A stretch of 41,768 bases of DNA from Candidatus Poribacteria bacterium (lineage in GTDB: Bacteria > Poribacteria > WGA-4E > WGA-3G): the NCBI GenBank assembly GCA_003635195.1, contig PYIY01000084.1:41552-83319 (forward strand), given 5' to 3'. Positions 18,366 through 26,297 of the stretch are shown here, piece after piece. Position numbers and translations under genes: made by a program. The stretch's first letter is position 1. Each line of letters starts with the position of its first letter. The notes under the pieces were generated by a model that was not told where the DNA came from, searched no databases, and worked only from the letters and a program-made list of their open reading frames with translations.

Positions 18366-18516
18366 TGTTCTATTCCTCTTTGATATTCCAATGATTGGGT
18401 TTTCACACCGATTTTCCGTCCTGGTCTGTCATACTTCACAGTGAAAACAGCCATCAGCGGTCGGTATTTCATTGTCACCGTTAGTCGATAAAAAATGCCT
18501 ACATATTTTCAGATTT

Positions 18517-18655
18517 TATAGTAAAGCCCACAATTACCTATACACCCATAGAAGGCGGGGTTACAAGGGGAAACACCCAAGCAAAAACACCCCGCCAGCG
18601 AGGAAATGGGAACTCTTGTTCCCTAAAATGTTAGCATATTTTCGGGCTTACTATA
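18517..18655. repeat. 139-bp MITE-like element with near-perfect terminal inverted repeats
   Basis: The ends are TATAGTAAAGCCC (18517-18529) and GGGCTTACTATA (18644-18655), inverted copies with one extra A. Inside are a hairpin with 8-bp perfect arms (GGCGGGGT at 18554-18561, ACCCCGCC at 18589-18596) and a second hairpin GGGAAC-TCTT-GTTCCC (18608-18623). It fills half of the 300-bp gap between the threonine synthase start and the next gene's stop. No ORF lies inside. Confidence 0.65.
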
Positions 18656-18665
18656 CCATAAACAT

Positions 18666-20003
18666 TCAGATCGTTAACTTGAGATTAAATTCGTTCTTGC
18701 CGGATTGCAATGTGAGGCGTATAAAGAGCGAGTGTTTCCCTATCCATCTAACATCGTCCGCATTAGATTCAGTTAATTGTAAGCCCTCGTGATCGCCCCA
18801 TACAGTTATCCCGTAAGGCATCGCCTTGATCGATTCTACCGTGATAGTGATGCGTAATTCTGTACGGTGCCGAATCGGCGAAAAACCTGTTAAAACAGGT
18901 TTGGTCGCATCCGACTGCATCACCCGCTCGCTGGTATAATTTCTAATTTCAACGGGTTCCATACCCCCTTCAACAAAGGCAAATTCACACGCTGCATCAC
19001 AATAGAGCATTCTTAACGTAAATTTCGGATTGGCAGCCTCGTCCTGTGTCCCTATGTTTTTCGCTACAACAGCTGTCGGTTCGGTCCTCTCGCAATGGAA
19101 CATGTAATCATCAACCATTTGAGAAAGTGCTATCGGTTTTGTGTCTTCAACGCTAACAACGTGCGCGAAGTAGGCATCCAGTCGTTCGAGCCCTTCTTCT
19201 CCAAGCTGCGCCACGGTAAGCGGATCAATATGTTCAACGTAGCTGAGCCACGGATTCCATGGTATATTCTCTACATAAATATCATAATGCTGCTGCGCTG
19301 TTCCGTTCAAAAGCGCGGCACGAAGATTATCGGTCCCTTCTGTGAGATGTCCAGCAGTCTGGTATGGGATACCGACGATGTTTTTAAATTGGTGCGCCAG
19401 ACTTTCATCAGGGGTCTCTCGTGTTACAATAGCATCGCTGAACGTTGCAGCCTCAAGCGGATAAAAGCATCCAAAGCCACCCCGATCCATTTCTGGTTCG
19501 GATGTGCTGGTGTCAGGTTCAGTCTCATCTTCGGTATCCTGTTGGTTCCAGTGATACCCCCAGAGTCCTTGGAACCCAGTTTGTTCGAGTGCGCGGAGGA
19601 ACACATCGTTCTTGAAAACTGCGCCTGCCACGCTCGGTTCTGCCCAAGGCAGGACGCGCTTGATTTTTTCCCACTCCTTAAATATATATTCTGGCAGTTT
19701 CTCACGCATCGTGACGACATGTGATGCCATGGCGTCTGTGCTATTGCCCGGGTTCGCTTCTTGTTGTGCCTCCCAATTTGAATTCCACATCGGCTTGATA
19801 TCAAGCGTTAGCAACGGAACGTCACCAGCCTCAGTATGCCATGCTGTGAGCAACTTCGCGACGACTGGCGCGGACTTCGTGTCTATTGCCCATGTGATGG
19901 GGATGCCGTGTTTGTGCGCGAGTTCCGCTAACAGACGCATACCCTCAAGTAATCGTGTGTTGTCCTCCGCTATCGCTGTGCTTATCAACCCATAATTCAG
20001 CAT
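18666..20003 (-). CDS. Unknown 445-aa protein, possibly polysaccharide-deacetylase/TIM-barrel-like
   Basis: Not firmly recognised. The N-terminus (GMRLLAELAHKHGIPITWAID, about 21-41) has the strand-helix-strand pattern seen at the start of NodB-like deacetylases and related barrels, and a later segment (LRALEQTGFQGLWGYHW) fits a barrel strand. No clear D-H-H metal motif was seen, so an enzymatic role is not claimed. An acidic Ser/Thr/Glu/Asp stretch lies near 187-202. The C-terminal third looks beta-rich. The ATG at 20003 lacks a good Shine-Dalgarno and there is no signal peptide. Confidence 0.65.
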   Translation of the reverse strand: MLNYGLISTAIAEDNTRLLEGMRLLAELAHKHGIPITWAIDTKSAPVVAKLLTAWHTEAGDVPLLTLDIKPMWNSNWEAQQEANPGNSTDAMASHVVTMREKLPEYIFKEWEKIKRVLPWAEPSVAGAVFKNDVFLRALEQTGFQGLWGYHWNQQDTEDETEPDTSTSEPEMDRGGFGCFYPLEAATFSDAIVTRETPDESLAHQFKNIVGIPYQTAGHLTEGTDNLRAALLNGTAQQHYDIYVENIPWNPWLSYVEHIDPLTVAQLGEEGLERLDAYFAHVVSVEDTKPIALSQMVDDYMFHCERTEPTAVVAKNIGTQDEAANPKFTLRMLYCDAACEFAFVEGGMEPVEIRNYTSERVMQSDATKPVLTGFSPIRHRTELRITITVESIKAMPYGITVWGDHEGLQLTESNADDVRWIGKHSLFIRLTLQSGKNEFNLKLTI

Positions 20004-20006
20004 AAA

Positions 20007-20152
20007 TGGTTCTCAGTTATCAGAGTTAGAGTCGTCAGTTTTCAGTTCGGTTTTCTCTCACTGCGAGGGATAAAAAAAAATTTCAGTTTTCAGAAAGAGA
20101 GTTTGGGACTCTCCAAGACCTCTTGTAACTGATAACTGATAACCGACAACTA
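20007..20152. repeat. Cluster of TGATAACTGATAACC-type repeats with central hairpin
   Basis: Degenerate runs face each other: CAGTTATCAGAGTTAG near 20015 and CTGATAACTGATAACC near 20130. Between them is a hairpin GAGAGT (20097-20102), loop TTGGG, ACTCTC (20108-20113). The block sits between the aldolase stop and the unknown gene's start and belongs to the same families seen elsewhere in the window. Confidence 0.55.
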
Positions 20153-20857
20153 TTCCAAAAAGACGGTAACGCCCATGTCTGCGTATTTCTGGCGTGTGCT
20201 GGGGTTGCCGTTCCTAAAACAGACAGCGGTTGTCGTTCCTTCCAAGGCTTTGGCAACATATTCAACACAAGCATCTACGGTCTGAAGGGCGTGATTTGGG
20301 TGTCCCTCCATGCTAAATGTCAGATCAGCGGGACCGAAAGAGAGGCAATCGACACCGGGCTTGGCAAGGTGTCGCGCGTGTGTGACGGCTTCTATGGATT
20401 CGATTTGCATCCAGAGGATTCCGTTGTTGTTCCACCATTCGGCGTATTCGAGCCGTTCTTTGCCTGCGGAATTCACGCGAGGCGCGCCGCCCCAACTCCG
20501 GATGCCCTGCTGCGGGTAGTAGAAAGCAGCGACTGCTTCGTTCACTGTTTTGTCTAATTCAACTTGCGGCACCTCAATGCCTGTGGGCCCTAAGTCAAGG
20601 TAGTTGCCGATGAGATAGGCGTTTCGGGTATGTTTAATCCGGAAGTTGACGGGAATCCCCAGTTCATTCGCCATATTGCAAAAGGCAACGAGCCGGTCTT
20701 CGTTGTACGGAGAGTGTTGGCTATCCACGGCGACAAAATCGTAACCCCCCTCTTCGACTCTGGCGACGAGCGCATCGCCGGATGTTGCCATAGAAACGTT
20801 AGCACCGTAGACGTGTTCTCCATTGTGAATCCGTTGTTTTAAATTGGCTGCTGACAT
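20150..20857 (-). CDS. HpcH/HpaI-family class II aldolase
   Basis: A 235-aa metal-dependent 2-keto acid aldolase-fold protein. Visible family residues are VDSQHSPYN (Asp and catalytic His about 45-48), the arginine in FRIKH, IEVPQV, the metal-ligand glutamate in MQIES and the Asp in SFGPADL. The family cleaves 2-keto-3-deoxy sugar acids or related hydroxy-keto acids, which would fit the nearby dehydratases. It is slightly shorter than usual at the C-terminus. GAGG precedes the ATG. It has a consensus promoter (20983-21011) and a leader hairpin. Confidence 0.87.
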   Translation of the reverse strand: MSAANLKQRIHNGEHVYGANVSMATSGDALVARVEEGGYDFVAVDSQHSPYNEDRLVAFCNMANELGIPVNFRIKHTRNAYLIGNYLDLGPTGIEVPQVELDKTVNEAVAAFYYPQQGIRSWGGAPRVNSAGKERLEYAEWWNNNGILWMQIESIEAVTHARHLAKPGVDCLSFGPADLTFSMEGHPNHALQTVDACVEYVAKALEGTTTAVCFRNGNPSTRQKYADMGVTVFLE

Positions 20858-20916
20858 TATTATCCTCGCTTTTATTGTGTGCGGTACGCGCGTAATTTCA
20901 GTACATCTAAAATATA

Positions 20917-20938
20917 AATAGCATCGCGAGATGCTATT
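20917..20938. promoter_or_regulatory. Leader hairpin upstream of the aldolase gene
   Basis: Perfect 9-bp arms AATAGCATC and GATGCTATT enclose GCGA on the plus strand. It lies in the predicted 5' leader (about 120 nt) of the aldolase mRNA, roughly 60 nt before the start codon. Function unknown. Confidence 0.45.
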
Positions 20939-20982
20939 CTGAAACCGAGGTAGGCGTTGCGATCACAAACTGAATCTCTATA

Positions 20983-21011
20983 ATTATACCCTAAAAATTG
21001 CTTTCTGTCAA
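20983..21011 (-). promoter_or_regulatory. Perfect sigma-70 promoter TTGACA-N17-TATAAT
   Basis: Read on the minus strand, TTGACA (21006-21011) and TATAAT (20983-20988) are 17 nt apart, with TTTTTAGGG before the -10. The same TTTTTAGGGTATAAT block occurs in the plus-strand promoter at 29532-29560. It drives the HpaI-type aldolase gene. Confidence 0.88.
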
Positions 21012-21032
21012 CGGATATGTCGTTTGCAGACA

Positions 21033-21212
21033 GGGTCATTCAATTTTAAGAAATTATTGGATTGGACATCTTTTTTTCGGGATCCGGTGCGAAATGCTGC
21101 GACAGGCTGCGAAATGCTGCGAAAATTTCAGCGTTTTGCCATAATACACAACACATATTAAGTATTAACACCTGCGAAAGGACAACGCCAAAAACGGACA
21201 ATTGAATGACCC
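21033..21212. repeat. Inverted-repeat-bounded non-coding segment
   Basis: GGGTCATTCAATT (21033-21045) and its perfect reverse complement AATTGAATGACCC (21200-21212) bound a 180-bp segment. Inside, the 15-mer TGCGAAATGCTGCGA is repeated 20 bp apart (21088-21102 and 21108-21122). It is MITE-like in layout. The rest of the 635-bp gap 20858-21492 beyond this, the promoter and the leader hairpin shows nothing recognisable. Confidence 0.5.
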
Positions 21213-21492
21213 AGCGTTTGTAGAAAGGAATCAGTTATTAGCGGTTAATTGCGCACGGAAAATGGGTCTTAATGCAGGGACAAGATTCAGAAACCGAGGA
21301 TGGGATTGGTGTAAAATTTCATAGTTTTCATAGCAAATGGGAATAGTGATGGGTTAGACAATGATCGTAAATCCAGGCTGTGACTGGGTTTTTGGACGAT
21401 CTGGTGAAATTTTCCTTGAACGCTGCTATGAAATTTTGTTGTGATTGTCGGTTGTGATCGGATAGTCAACGCCTTTCAGTGAAAACTGGTAT

Positions 21493-22386
21493 CTACGGTT
21501 CGCTGGGTAGATAGATAACGTCGGGTGGTACAACGATTTTTCTGGGACTATTCGGTCGCTGATAAAACCATTGTAGTGCGATACGATATCGGGGGCCTTG
21601 GAAATAGTGAATCTCAATAGGGTGAATACCTATGTCAAGTTTTATGCTGCCCTGTTTACTGACTGTTGCATGAATTCCATCGTTATCTATTACGAGTTTT
21701 CCATTAATATAGAGCTGCGAACCGTCGTCTGAGCTGAGTTCAAAGGTGTATATTCCAGGTGTGTCAATTTTCAATTCTGCGCGAAAACGAATCGCGAAAT
21801 TCTCAAAGACAGATGGCATGTCCGGCATCGGGAATCCGATAATGTAGCCCCGTGTGGGGACATTTAAATTTTTTGTAATAAATGTATTAACAGATAGTAA
21901 ACGATCAAAATTGGGCATTCGGGAGATAGGATGGCCGAACACGAACACCTCTCCGATTAATCCGTGTCTTGGCATCGCCCCTGTATCGAAAATTCCAAGC
22001 CCCCTGCTAATATCATTACCAAAACTGATATTGGAAACTGGACTGGGTGCATCTATTTGCGGCAGATCGGTGTACGTAACGATATCGGTAAAGACATCAT
22101 CACGAATCAGTGCTTTAGGCACACTTGCCCGTAGGGCATAAGTCGACGAAGGCAGCGAAGTATCTGATGCTCCAGCATTTGCCATCTGTCGGTTTGGACG
22201 GACGTGCCGGTGCAAAATCCGCCGCCTTACCTGCTTTTCAGGGACAGTTTCCAATATCTCCGCAGATATATGCTGCCTCTCCGTATCAAAATGATGAGCA
22301 AGGAACACGGAGACAACGAACATCAAAGCGATATGTACACAAAGTGATAATAATAATGCACGACTTGTATGTTTTTGTATTCTCAT
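21493..22386 (-). CDS. Membrane-anchored PA14-domain protein
   Basis: A 297-aa protein. One N-terminal membrane segment (about 10-31, LLLSLCVHIALMFVVSVFLA) after basic residues gives a TonB-like N-in anchor. A linker of about 130 residues follows. A PA14 domain (about 165-293) then shows the typical block YTFELSSDDGSQLYINGKLV and a final IHYFQGPRYRIALQW strand. PA14 domains bind carbohydrate. AAGGAG precedes the ATG at a good distance. It stands alone between two large non-coding regions. Confidence 0.82.
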   Translation of the reverse strand: MRIQKHTSRALLLSLCVHIALMFVVSVFLAHHFDTERQHISAEILETVPEKQVRRRILHRHVRPNRQMANAGASDTSLPSSTYALRASVPKALIRDDVFTDIVTYTDLPQIDAPSPVSNISFGNDISRGLGIFDTGAMPRHGLIGEVFVFGHPISRMPNFDRLLSVNTFITKNLNVPTRGYIIGFPMPDMPSVFENFAIRFRAELKIDTPGIYTFELSSDDGSQLYINGKLVIDNDGIHATVSKQGSIKLDIGIHPIEIHYFQGPRYRIALQWFYQRPNSPRKIVVPPDVIYLPSEP

Positions 22387-22626
22387 TTTGCGATCTCCTT
22401 GTGAGTTTGCTTTTAATAATTCAAATTGCTACTCACAAATTTTGGATGTTTCAATAGTTCATATTAAGTAAGATGCCGAAAATAACTTTAGTGTTCAAAA
22501 AAATCAAATGTAACACACCCCGATGAGGTTTGAAAAAATAATTGGGTAATTTGCGAATCATAGACATCTTGTTTTATGTTTTCTTGTGTGAGGTTGATTC
22601 TTTTGTCGTCTGAATCACGGAAATTA

Positions 22627-22775
22627 TCTGAATCGCGGAGTGCACGGAGAACGCGGAGAACGCGGAAAAGGCTACACTAACTTCTACATTACATTTCGTA
22701 GGAGATGGAAACCGTCAGAAAAACAATCTCTTCATTCCGCGTCCTCAGTGTCCTCTGTGGCTTCCGCGATTCAGA
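22627..22775. repeat. Inverted repeat of the TCTGAATCGCGGA type, 149 bp
   Basis: TCTGAATCGCGGA (22627-22639) and its perfect reverse complement (22763-22775) enclose degenerate ACGGAGAACGCGGAGAACG runs on one side and their complement-like CCTCAGTGTCCTCTGTGG on the other. The layout is a long imperfect hairpin or MITE. It is part of the 877-bp gene-free stretch 22387-23263. Confidence 0.6.
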
Positions 22776-22911
22776 CAGAAAAGAGATCAGAATTACCGAA
22801 TTAATAAATTAATCTTCATGAGGGTGTGTAAATATTTTGCCAATTGTCGTCCGAATGTAGGTTGCAGATGTATAGCATGAAAATTTCGTTTATAGTGCCA
22901 AAAAGTCCTTA

Positions 22912-23046
22912 AAATGTTACACCAGTGTAACATTTGGTATAAACGGTTTATCGTTCTAAACCCTGTAATGGTAAGGGTTTACGGGCATTTTTTCTTTTGT
23001 TGTCTTTTCTAAAAAAAAATGTCGAAAAGTGTAACATTTGGTTTAG
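22912..23046. promoter_or_regulatory. Operator-like palindrome with a repeated half-site
   Basis: A 24-bp palindrome at 22912-22935 has perfect 11-bp arms (AAATGTTACAC and GTGTAACATTT) around CA. The right half plus flank, AGTGTAACATTTGGT, recurs 105 bp away (22924 and 23029). Between them is a hairpin TAAACCCT/AGGGTTTA (22957-22964, 22974-22981) followed by a T-run. No ORF of note lies here. The remainder to 23263 is AT-rich. Confidence 0.45.
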
Positions 23047-23263
23047 AGACCTATTTGGGTTATTAGAAAGATAGGGGATAGACGTTTATCCAAACACATA
23101 CACATATAAAATATATAATATATACTTATTAAGTATAACATGTTTAGATAGACGTTGCAAATTTTTTTTACATTTTTTTGGAATTTTAGGAAAGTCGGAC
23201 GGAAGGGACGGATTTTAATAATCGTGTGTTTTATCATCCTCTTTAGTGGCAAAACTCCATGCT

Positions 23264-24283
23264 TTAGCTTGGAGATGTAGCCACTTTGTATTTGAAGTTA
23301 AGTCGTTTCAGTATTTTGAAACTCTCTAATTTCTGTTGGGGTCTGTGTTTTCCAGTTGTCATCTGTGTAAGGTTAATCTTACCGTTTTGGTGTCCACTGA
23401 TCCAGCAAAGTCCCCATTTGATGCTTTTTACCAATGTGCCTTTGGTATATCCAAGACATCTGGTTCCGCCATATCTGGTACGAATACCGCCTTTCTTGGG
23501 AATTTCTCTATGTAGGTTTCGTCTTTGTATGGATATAGGTGATATACAGAATATATCCGTGTTATCCACAATCGGATCACCACCAAGCACATGATACGCC
23601 AAGCACCAACTATCCACACAATGAGCATTAAATGTTTCGGCTTTCTTATCCTTGGACTTCTTGAGTCCTAGTTTATCGCGTATATCCTTTGTTTCGTGTC
23701 CAAGTAGTGTATGAAGTTGCCATCGTTTTTCTATTTCTGAATAGAACCATTGCTTACCCACCTCAATCGGACTAAACGATTGGTTCCATTTCTTCTGATA
23801 CTGCTTGGTGCGTGCCTTAATATCCTCTACACAAACTTGTGTAACAGGATATAGTTTAGACGACCAATTCAATATGCGAAGTTTCCAGTCCCATCTCGCA
23901 CGCGTCCCAGCAGGTATACGTTTCATATTAGACAGATTATGGGGTTTCTTTTTCCGATTAGGACACTTACGCGATCTTCTACCTCGCCTTAACTCTCTGC
24001 GATTCTTCACCTTCTTTGAAGTATGCGTGTGTGCATCCGCCTGAATATTTAGATATGTGTGAACCTCTGATTTCACGGTGAAACCCTCTTTTTTACTGCC
24101 AGGATCCACACCCACACATATCTCTTGTGTTTCTCTATCAGACGGTTCTTTGTTAAGACGGATACAATAGATGCCGTTGCTCCAATAGGGAGTTGCTTCG
24201 CCCTTTTTGATTAGCTTTCTCGCACGTGCAGCATGCAGAGGCATTAATTGCTGACCATCTTTTGTTTTTACGGGAACAAACAT
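23264..24283 (-). CDS. IsrB-like HNH-less IscB-family RuvC protein (RRXRR domain)
   Basis: A 339-aa protein. Order: PLMP-type N-terminus (QQLMPLHAARARKLIKKGEA, 11-30); RuvC-I VGVDPGSKKEGF with D60; arginine-rich bridge-helix RRELRRGRRSRK (95-106); RuvC-II VCVEDIKA with E153; RuvC-III NAHCVDSW (H221, D224); a basic C-terminal part with IQRRNLHRE and TRYGGTRCLGYTKG. Only 68 residues separate RuvC-II and RuvC-III and no HNH motif is seen, which with the length fits IsrB (about 350 aa) rather than IscB (about 400-500 aa). IsrB proteins are omega-RNA-guided nickases. AAGGAG lies 11 nt before the ATG. The stop is inside the flanking hairpin. Confidence 0.75.
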   Translation of the reverse strand: MFVPVKTKDGQQLMPLHAARARKLIKKGEATPYWSNGIYCIRLNKEPSDRETQEICVGVDPGSKKEGFTVKSEVHTYLNIQADAHTHTSKKVKNRRELRRGRRSRKCPNRKKKPHNLSNMKRIPAGTRARWDWKLRILNWSSKLYPVTQVCVEDIKARTKQYQKKWNQSFSPIEVGKQWFYSEIEKRWQLHTLLGHETKDIRDKLGLKKSKDKKAETFNAHCVDSWCLAYHVLGGDPIVDNTDIFCISPISIQRRNLHREIPKKGGIRTRYGGTRCLGYTKGTLVKSIKWGLCWISGHQNGKINLTQMTTGKHRPQQKLESFKILKRLNFKYKVATSPS

Positions 24284-24476
24284 AAGTTTGTATTCTCCTT
24301 TTCAGGGTATATGTTGCCCCATAGAGATCACAATATCAGCGTTTACATAGGACTTGGGGAGCATCCTAACCACTTCTATGTGCCACCATAGGATATTGCG
24401 ATATTTTACTCTATTCAGTGTGTTTACAATCGTTCAACCTATAGACTCGGCTGCCGTATTGAACAATCTCCAGACT
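24284..24476 (-). ncRNA. Candidate omega RNA upstream of the IsrB-like gene
   Basis: In IscB/IsrB loci the guide RNA scaffold is encoded directly 5' of the ORF. This 193-nt gap has no ORF and shows nested pairing: CAATATC (24331-24337) with GATATTG (24392-24398), enclosing TAGGA/TCCTA (24348-24352, 24364-24368) and CTATG/CATAG (24376-24380, 24387-24391), plus the end hairpin at 24468-24487. The guide would be read from bases beyond that hairpin, in the methyltransferase 3' end. This is a location and structure argument; no covariance evidence is available. Confidence 0.45.
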
Positions 24477-26216
24477 TTAGTCTGGAGTCACTGAACCGCG
24501 GAGGAGTTGCATCTGTCGGTTATCGAAATGGCGTTCGGATTTTTGGGTGGGACGGATGCGCCATGCGTCTGGTAAACGGACGCGGGTGTTTATGCTATCC
24601 GGGTTCTCGAAGTATGCGTCGTCGAGTTGCCAGAATTGGAGGCGCGGGTAGTTCTTCTGATTGTGCTCGAAGTTGCCCATATTCTGCGCTTCCTGCTGCA
24701 TTCTCGCACTAACGGGTTCGATGGTGATAAAGATGCCGACCTCTGCGTTGTGCTGATCCATCACGTGGCAAAAAGCGCGCACTTGCGTAATGGTGGGTTT
24801 ACCGGTTTTGACCTCAGCGAGGATACGGGCGTTTGTCTCTTTCATCTGCTGTGGGTTCCAGAGCGTTACATGTCCGACACCGTCGAGTCCGCCGTCGCCG
24901 ACATCTTTCGTCGGGCTCAAACCGAGTCGTGTTACTGCCCAATTCGAGAAGTCGTGATACTTGCGTTTGTCGCCGTCCTTCAAGAGTTTTCGGACTTCCT
25001 GCATGTTCGTCGGGTAGCCTTCGATTTGGTAGTCTATTGAGGGTTCTAAACCGTGCCGGTCTGCCAAGCGTTGTCGCATGGGATCGAGTGCGAGGATGGT
25101 GATGTCAATCCCCATCCACTGGCGTTTGAGGGCATGTGCTGCGTCGATGGTAGTGCCGCAGCCGCAGAAGGGATCGAGGACGATGTCGCCTTCGTTGCTG
25201 GAGGCGGTTATCAGGCGTTCATAAAGTGCAAGCGGCTTTTGTGTTGGGTAACCGAGGCGTTCCTTGGATTTGCTTGTAAGTGGATTTATATCTGTCATGA
25301 CATCCTGCACTCTTCTCCCCTTTGATGTAGACAAATATCGTTTGAATCCTGGCACTTTCCCTTTCAGGGGCCAGTAAATTAAACCGTTCGCGTCCAAGGC
25401 ATCCAGTTTTTCATGAACCGAGAGAGATTCATAGTTTTCAGGCGGTTCAACGCCTTGGGGCCAGGCTTCTCTGCGCGGTGCCCGCCAGTGATTGCCTACG
25501 ATATTTGGATCTACCCCTCGCCACGGTTGACCCGATTCACCTTTTTGGGTGACACCTGGTGCATTTAGATTGTCCACTCGGTAGAGTCCCTTTTCGTCCT
25601 GATGGCGATAAGCCTTCTTTACGTACTTTGGATCGTGTGCCATATAGATGGGATTCCATGCTGCTTTGTTACTTTTGCTGTAGAACAGGAGGGTGTCGTG
25701 GACTCTACCATACTGCTTGCCGTCGTTATGCGTATTCGTGCGTTGCCAGATAATCTCGTTCCTGAAATTGTCTACGCCAAAGATAGTGTCCATTACGCCT
25801 TTGAGGTAGTGGCTGGCAGTCGGGTCGCAGTGGAGGTAGATGCTGCCGGTGGGTGTGAGGACTCGGTGCATTTCGGTGAGTCGGGGTCCCATGAAGGCGA
25901 GGTATGCACGCATCGCAGCCTTACTACCGGAGACAGCGTTTTGGAGTACTAAGTCGTATCCGTTGAGGCAGTTGTCCAGTGCTTTGTAGGTATCGCTGGT
26001 ATAGGCGCGGTGTTCGATGTCGGCGCGAGCGTTTTGTGCGGCGGTGTCCCACGTCCATGTATCGGTAAACGCTTTCTTTTGGGCAAGCGAGTCACCGATG
26101 AAGGCGTTGTAGTCGCGTCCGGAGTTGAAAGGCGGATCGGTGCATATCAGGTGGACGCGTTCATCGTCGAGTTCGCGTAGGATTTCGAGGTTGTCACCGA
26201 AGTAGAGTTTGTTCAT
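24477..26216 (-). CDS. DNA methyltransferase (beta-class N4/N6) fused to Mrr-like nuclease domain
   Basis: A 579-aa protein. The catalytic motif DPPF (27-30) precedes the SAM motif LDPFCGCGTT (about 343-352), the order of beta-class N6-adenine or N4-cytosine methylases; the target-recognition part lies between. A C-terminal domain (from about 420) has GDGGLDG (Asp about 443) and ILAEVKTG (E about 468, K about 470) followed by VGIFIT, the Mrr-type PD-(D/E)XK pattern. So modification and cleavage may sit on one chain. The stop codon falls inside the 24468-24487 hairpin, so the natural C-terminus may have been changed by the insertion. No Shine-Dalgarno is seen; a repeat abuts the ATG. Confidence 0.85.
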   Translation of the reverse strand: MNKLYFGDNLEILRELDDERVHLICTDPPFNSGRDYNAFIGDSLAQKKAFTDTWTWDTAAQNARADIEHRAYTSDTYKALDNCLNGYDLVLQNAVSGSKAAMRAYLAFMGPRLTEMHRVLTPTGSIYLHCDPTASHYLKGVMDTIFGVDNFRNEIIWQRTNTHNDGKQYGRVHDTLLFYSKSNKAAWNPIYMAHDPKYVKKAYRHQDEKGLYRVDNLNAPGVTQKGESGQPWRGVDPNIVGNHWRAPRREAWPQGVEPPENYESLSVHEKLDALDANGLIYWPLKGKVPGFKRYLSTSKGRRVQDVMTDINPLTSKSKERLGYPTQKPLALYERLITASSNEGDIVLDPFCGCGTTIDAAHALKRQWMGIDITILALDPMRQRLADRHGLEPSIDYQIEGYPTNMQEVRKLLKDGDKRKYHDFSNWAVTRLGLSPTKDVGDGGLDGVGHVTLWNPQQMKETNARILAEVKTGKPTITQVRAFCHVMDQHNAEVGIFITIEPVSARMQQEAQNMGNFEHNQKNYPRLQFWQLDDAYFENPDSINTRVRLPDAWRIRPTQKSERHFDNRQMQLLRGSVTPD

Positions 26217-26218
26217 GG

Positions 26219-26262
26219 TTATTGGCTTTCAGCCGTCAGCCATCGGCTGTCAGTTGTCGCTA
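26219..26262. repeat. GGCTTTCAGCCGTCAGCC repeat at a start codon
   Basis: A copy of the window's TGACAGCC/TGAAAGCC repeat family ends 2 nt before the methyltransferase ATG, taking the place where a ribosome-binding site would be. Confidence 0.6.
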
Positions 26263-26297
26263 TCGGGTGGACGCGTGCGTTGTCCAGTCGCGCATTA

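Larger units (their letters stand above)
23245..24487 (-). mobile_element. IS200/IS605-like element carrying an IsrB-like OMEGA nuclease, no transposase
   Basis: Look-alike 20-nt hairpins mark both sides. At 23255-23274 the arms are CTCCATGCT/AGCTTGGAG (one mismatch) with outer arms AGTGGC/GCCACT at 23245-23250 and 23280-23285. At 24468-24487 the arms are CTCCAGACT/AGTCTGGAG (perfect). Each encloses TT, and each contains the stop codon of the gene that ends there. Subterminal hairpins are typical of IS200/IS605 ends. No TnpA (Y1 transposase) is present, so the element would be non-autonomous. Exact ends are not determined. Confidence 0.55.

Noticed and set aside
21854..22141. Plus-strand ORFs opposite the PA14 protein
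   Set aside because: Shadows of a better-supported minus-strand gene with RBS and domain match.
23043..23252. 69-codon minus-strand ORF in AT-rich DNA
   Set aside because: No RBS, no recognisable fold, and composition typical of random AT-rich sequence.
23264..24283. TnpB/Cas12f-like assignment for the RuvC protein
   Set aside because: The PLMP-like N-terminus and the RRxRR bridge helix between RuvC-I and RuvC-II fit the IscB/IsrB family, and no zinc-finger CxxC pair of TnpB is seen.
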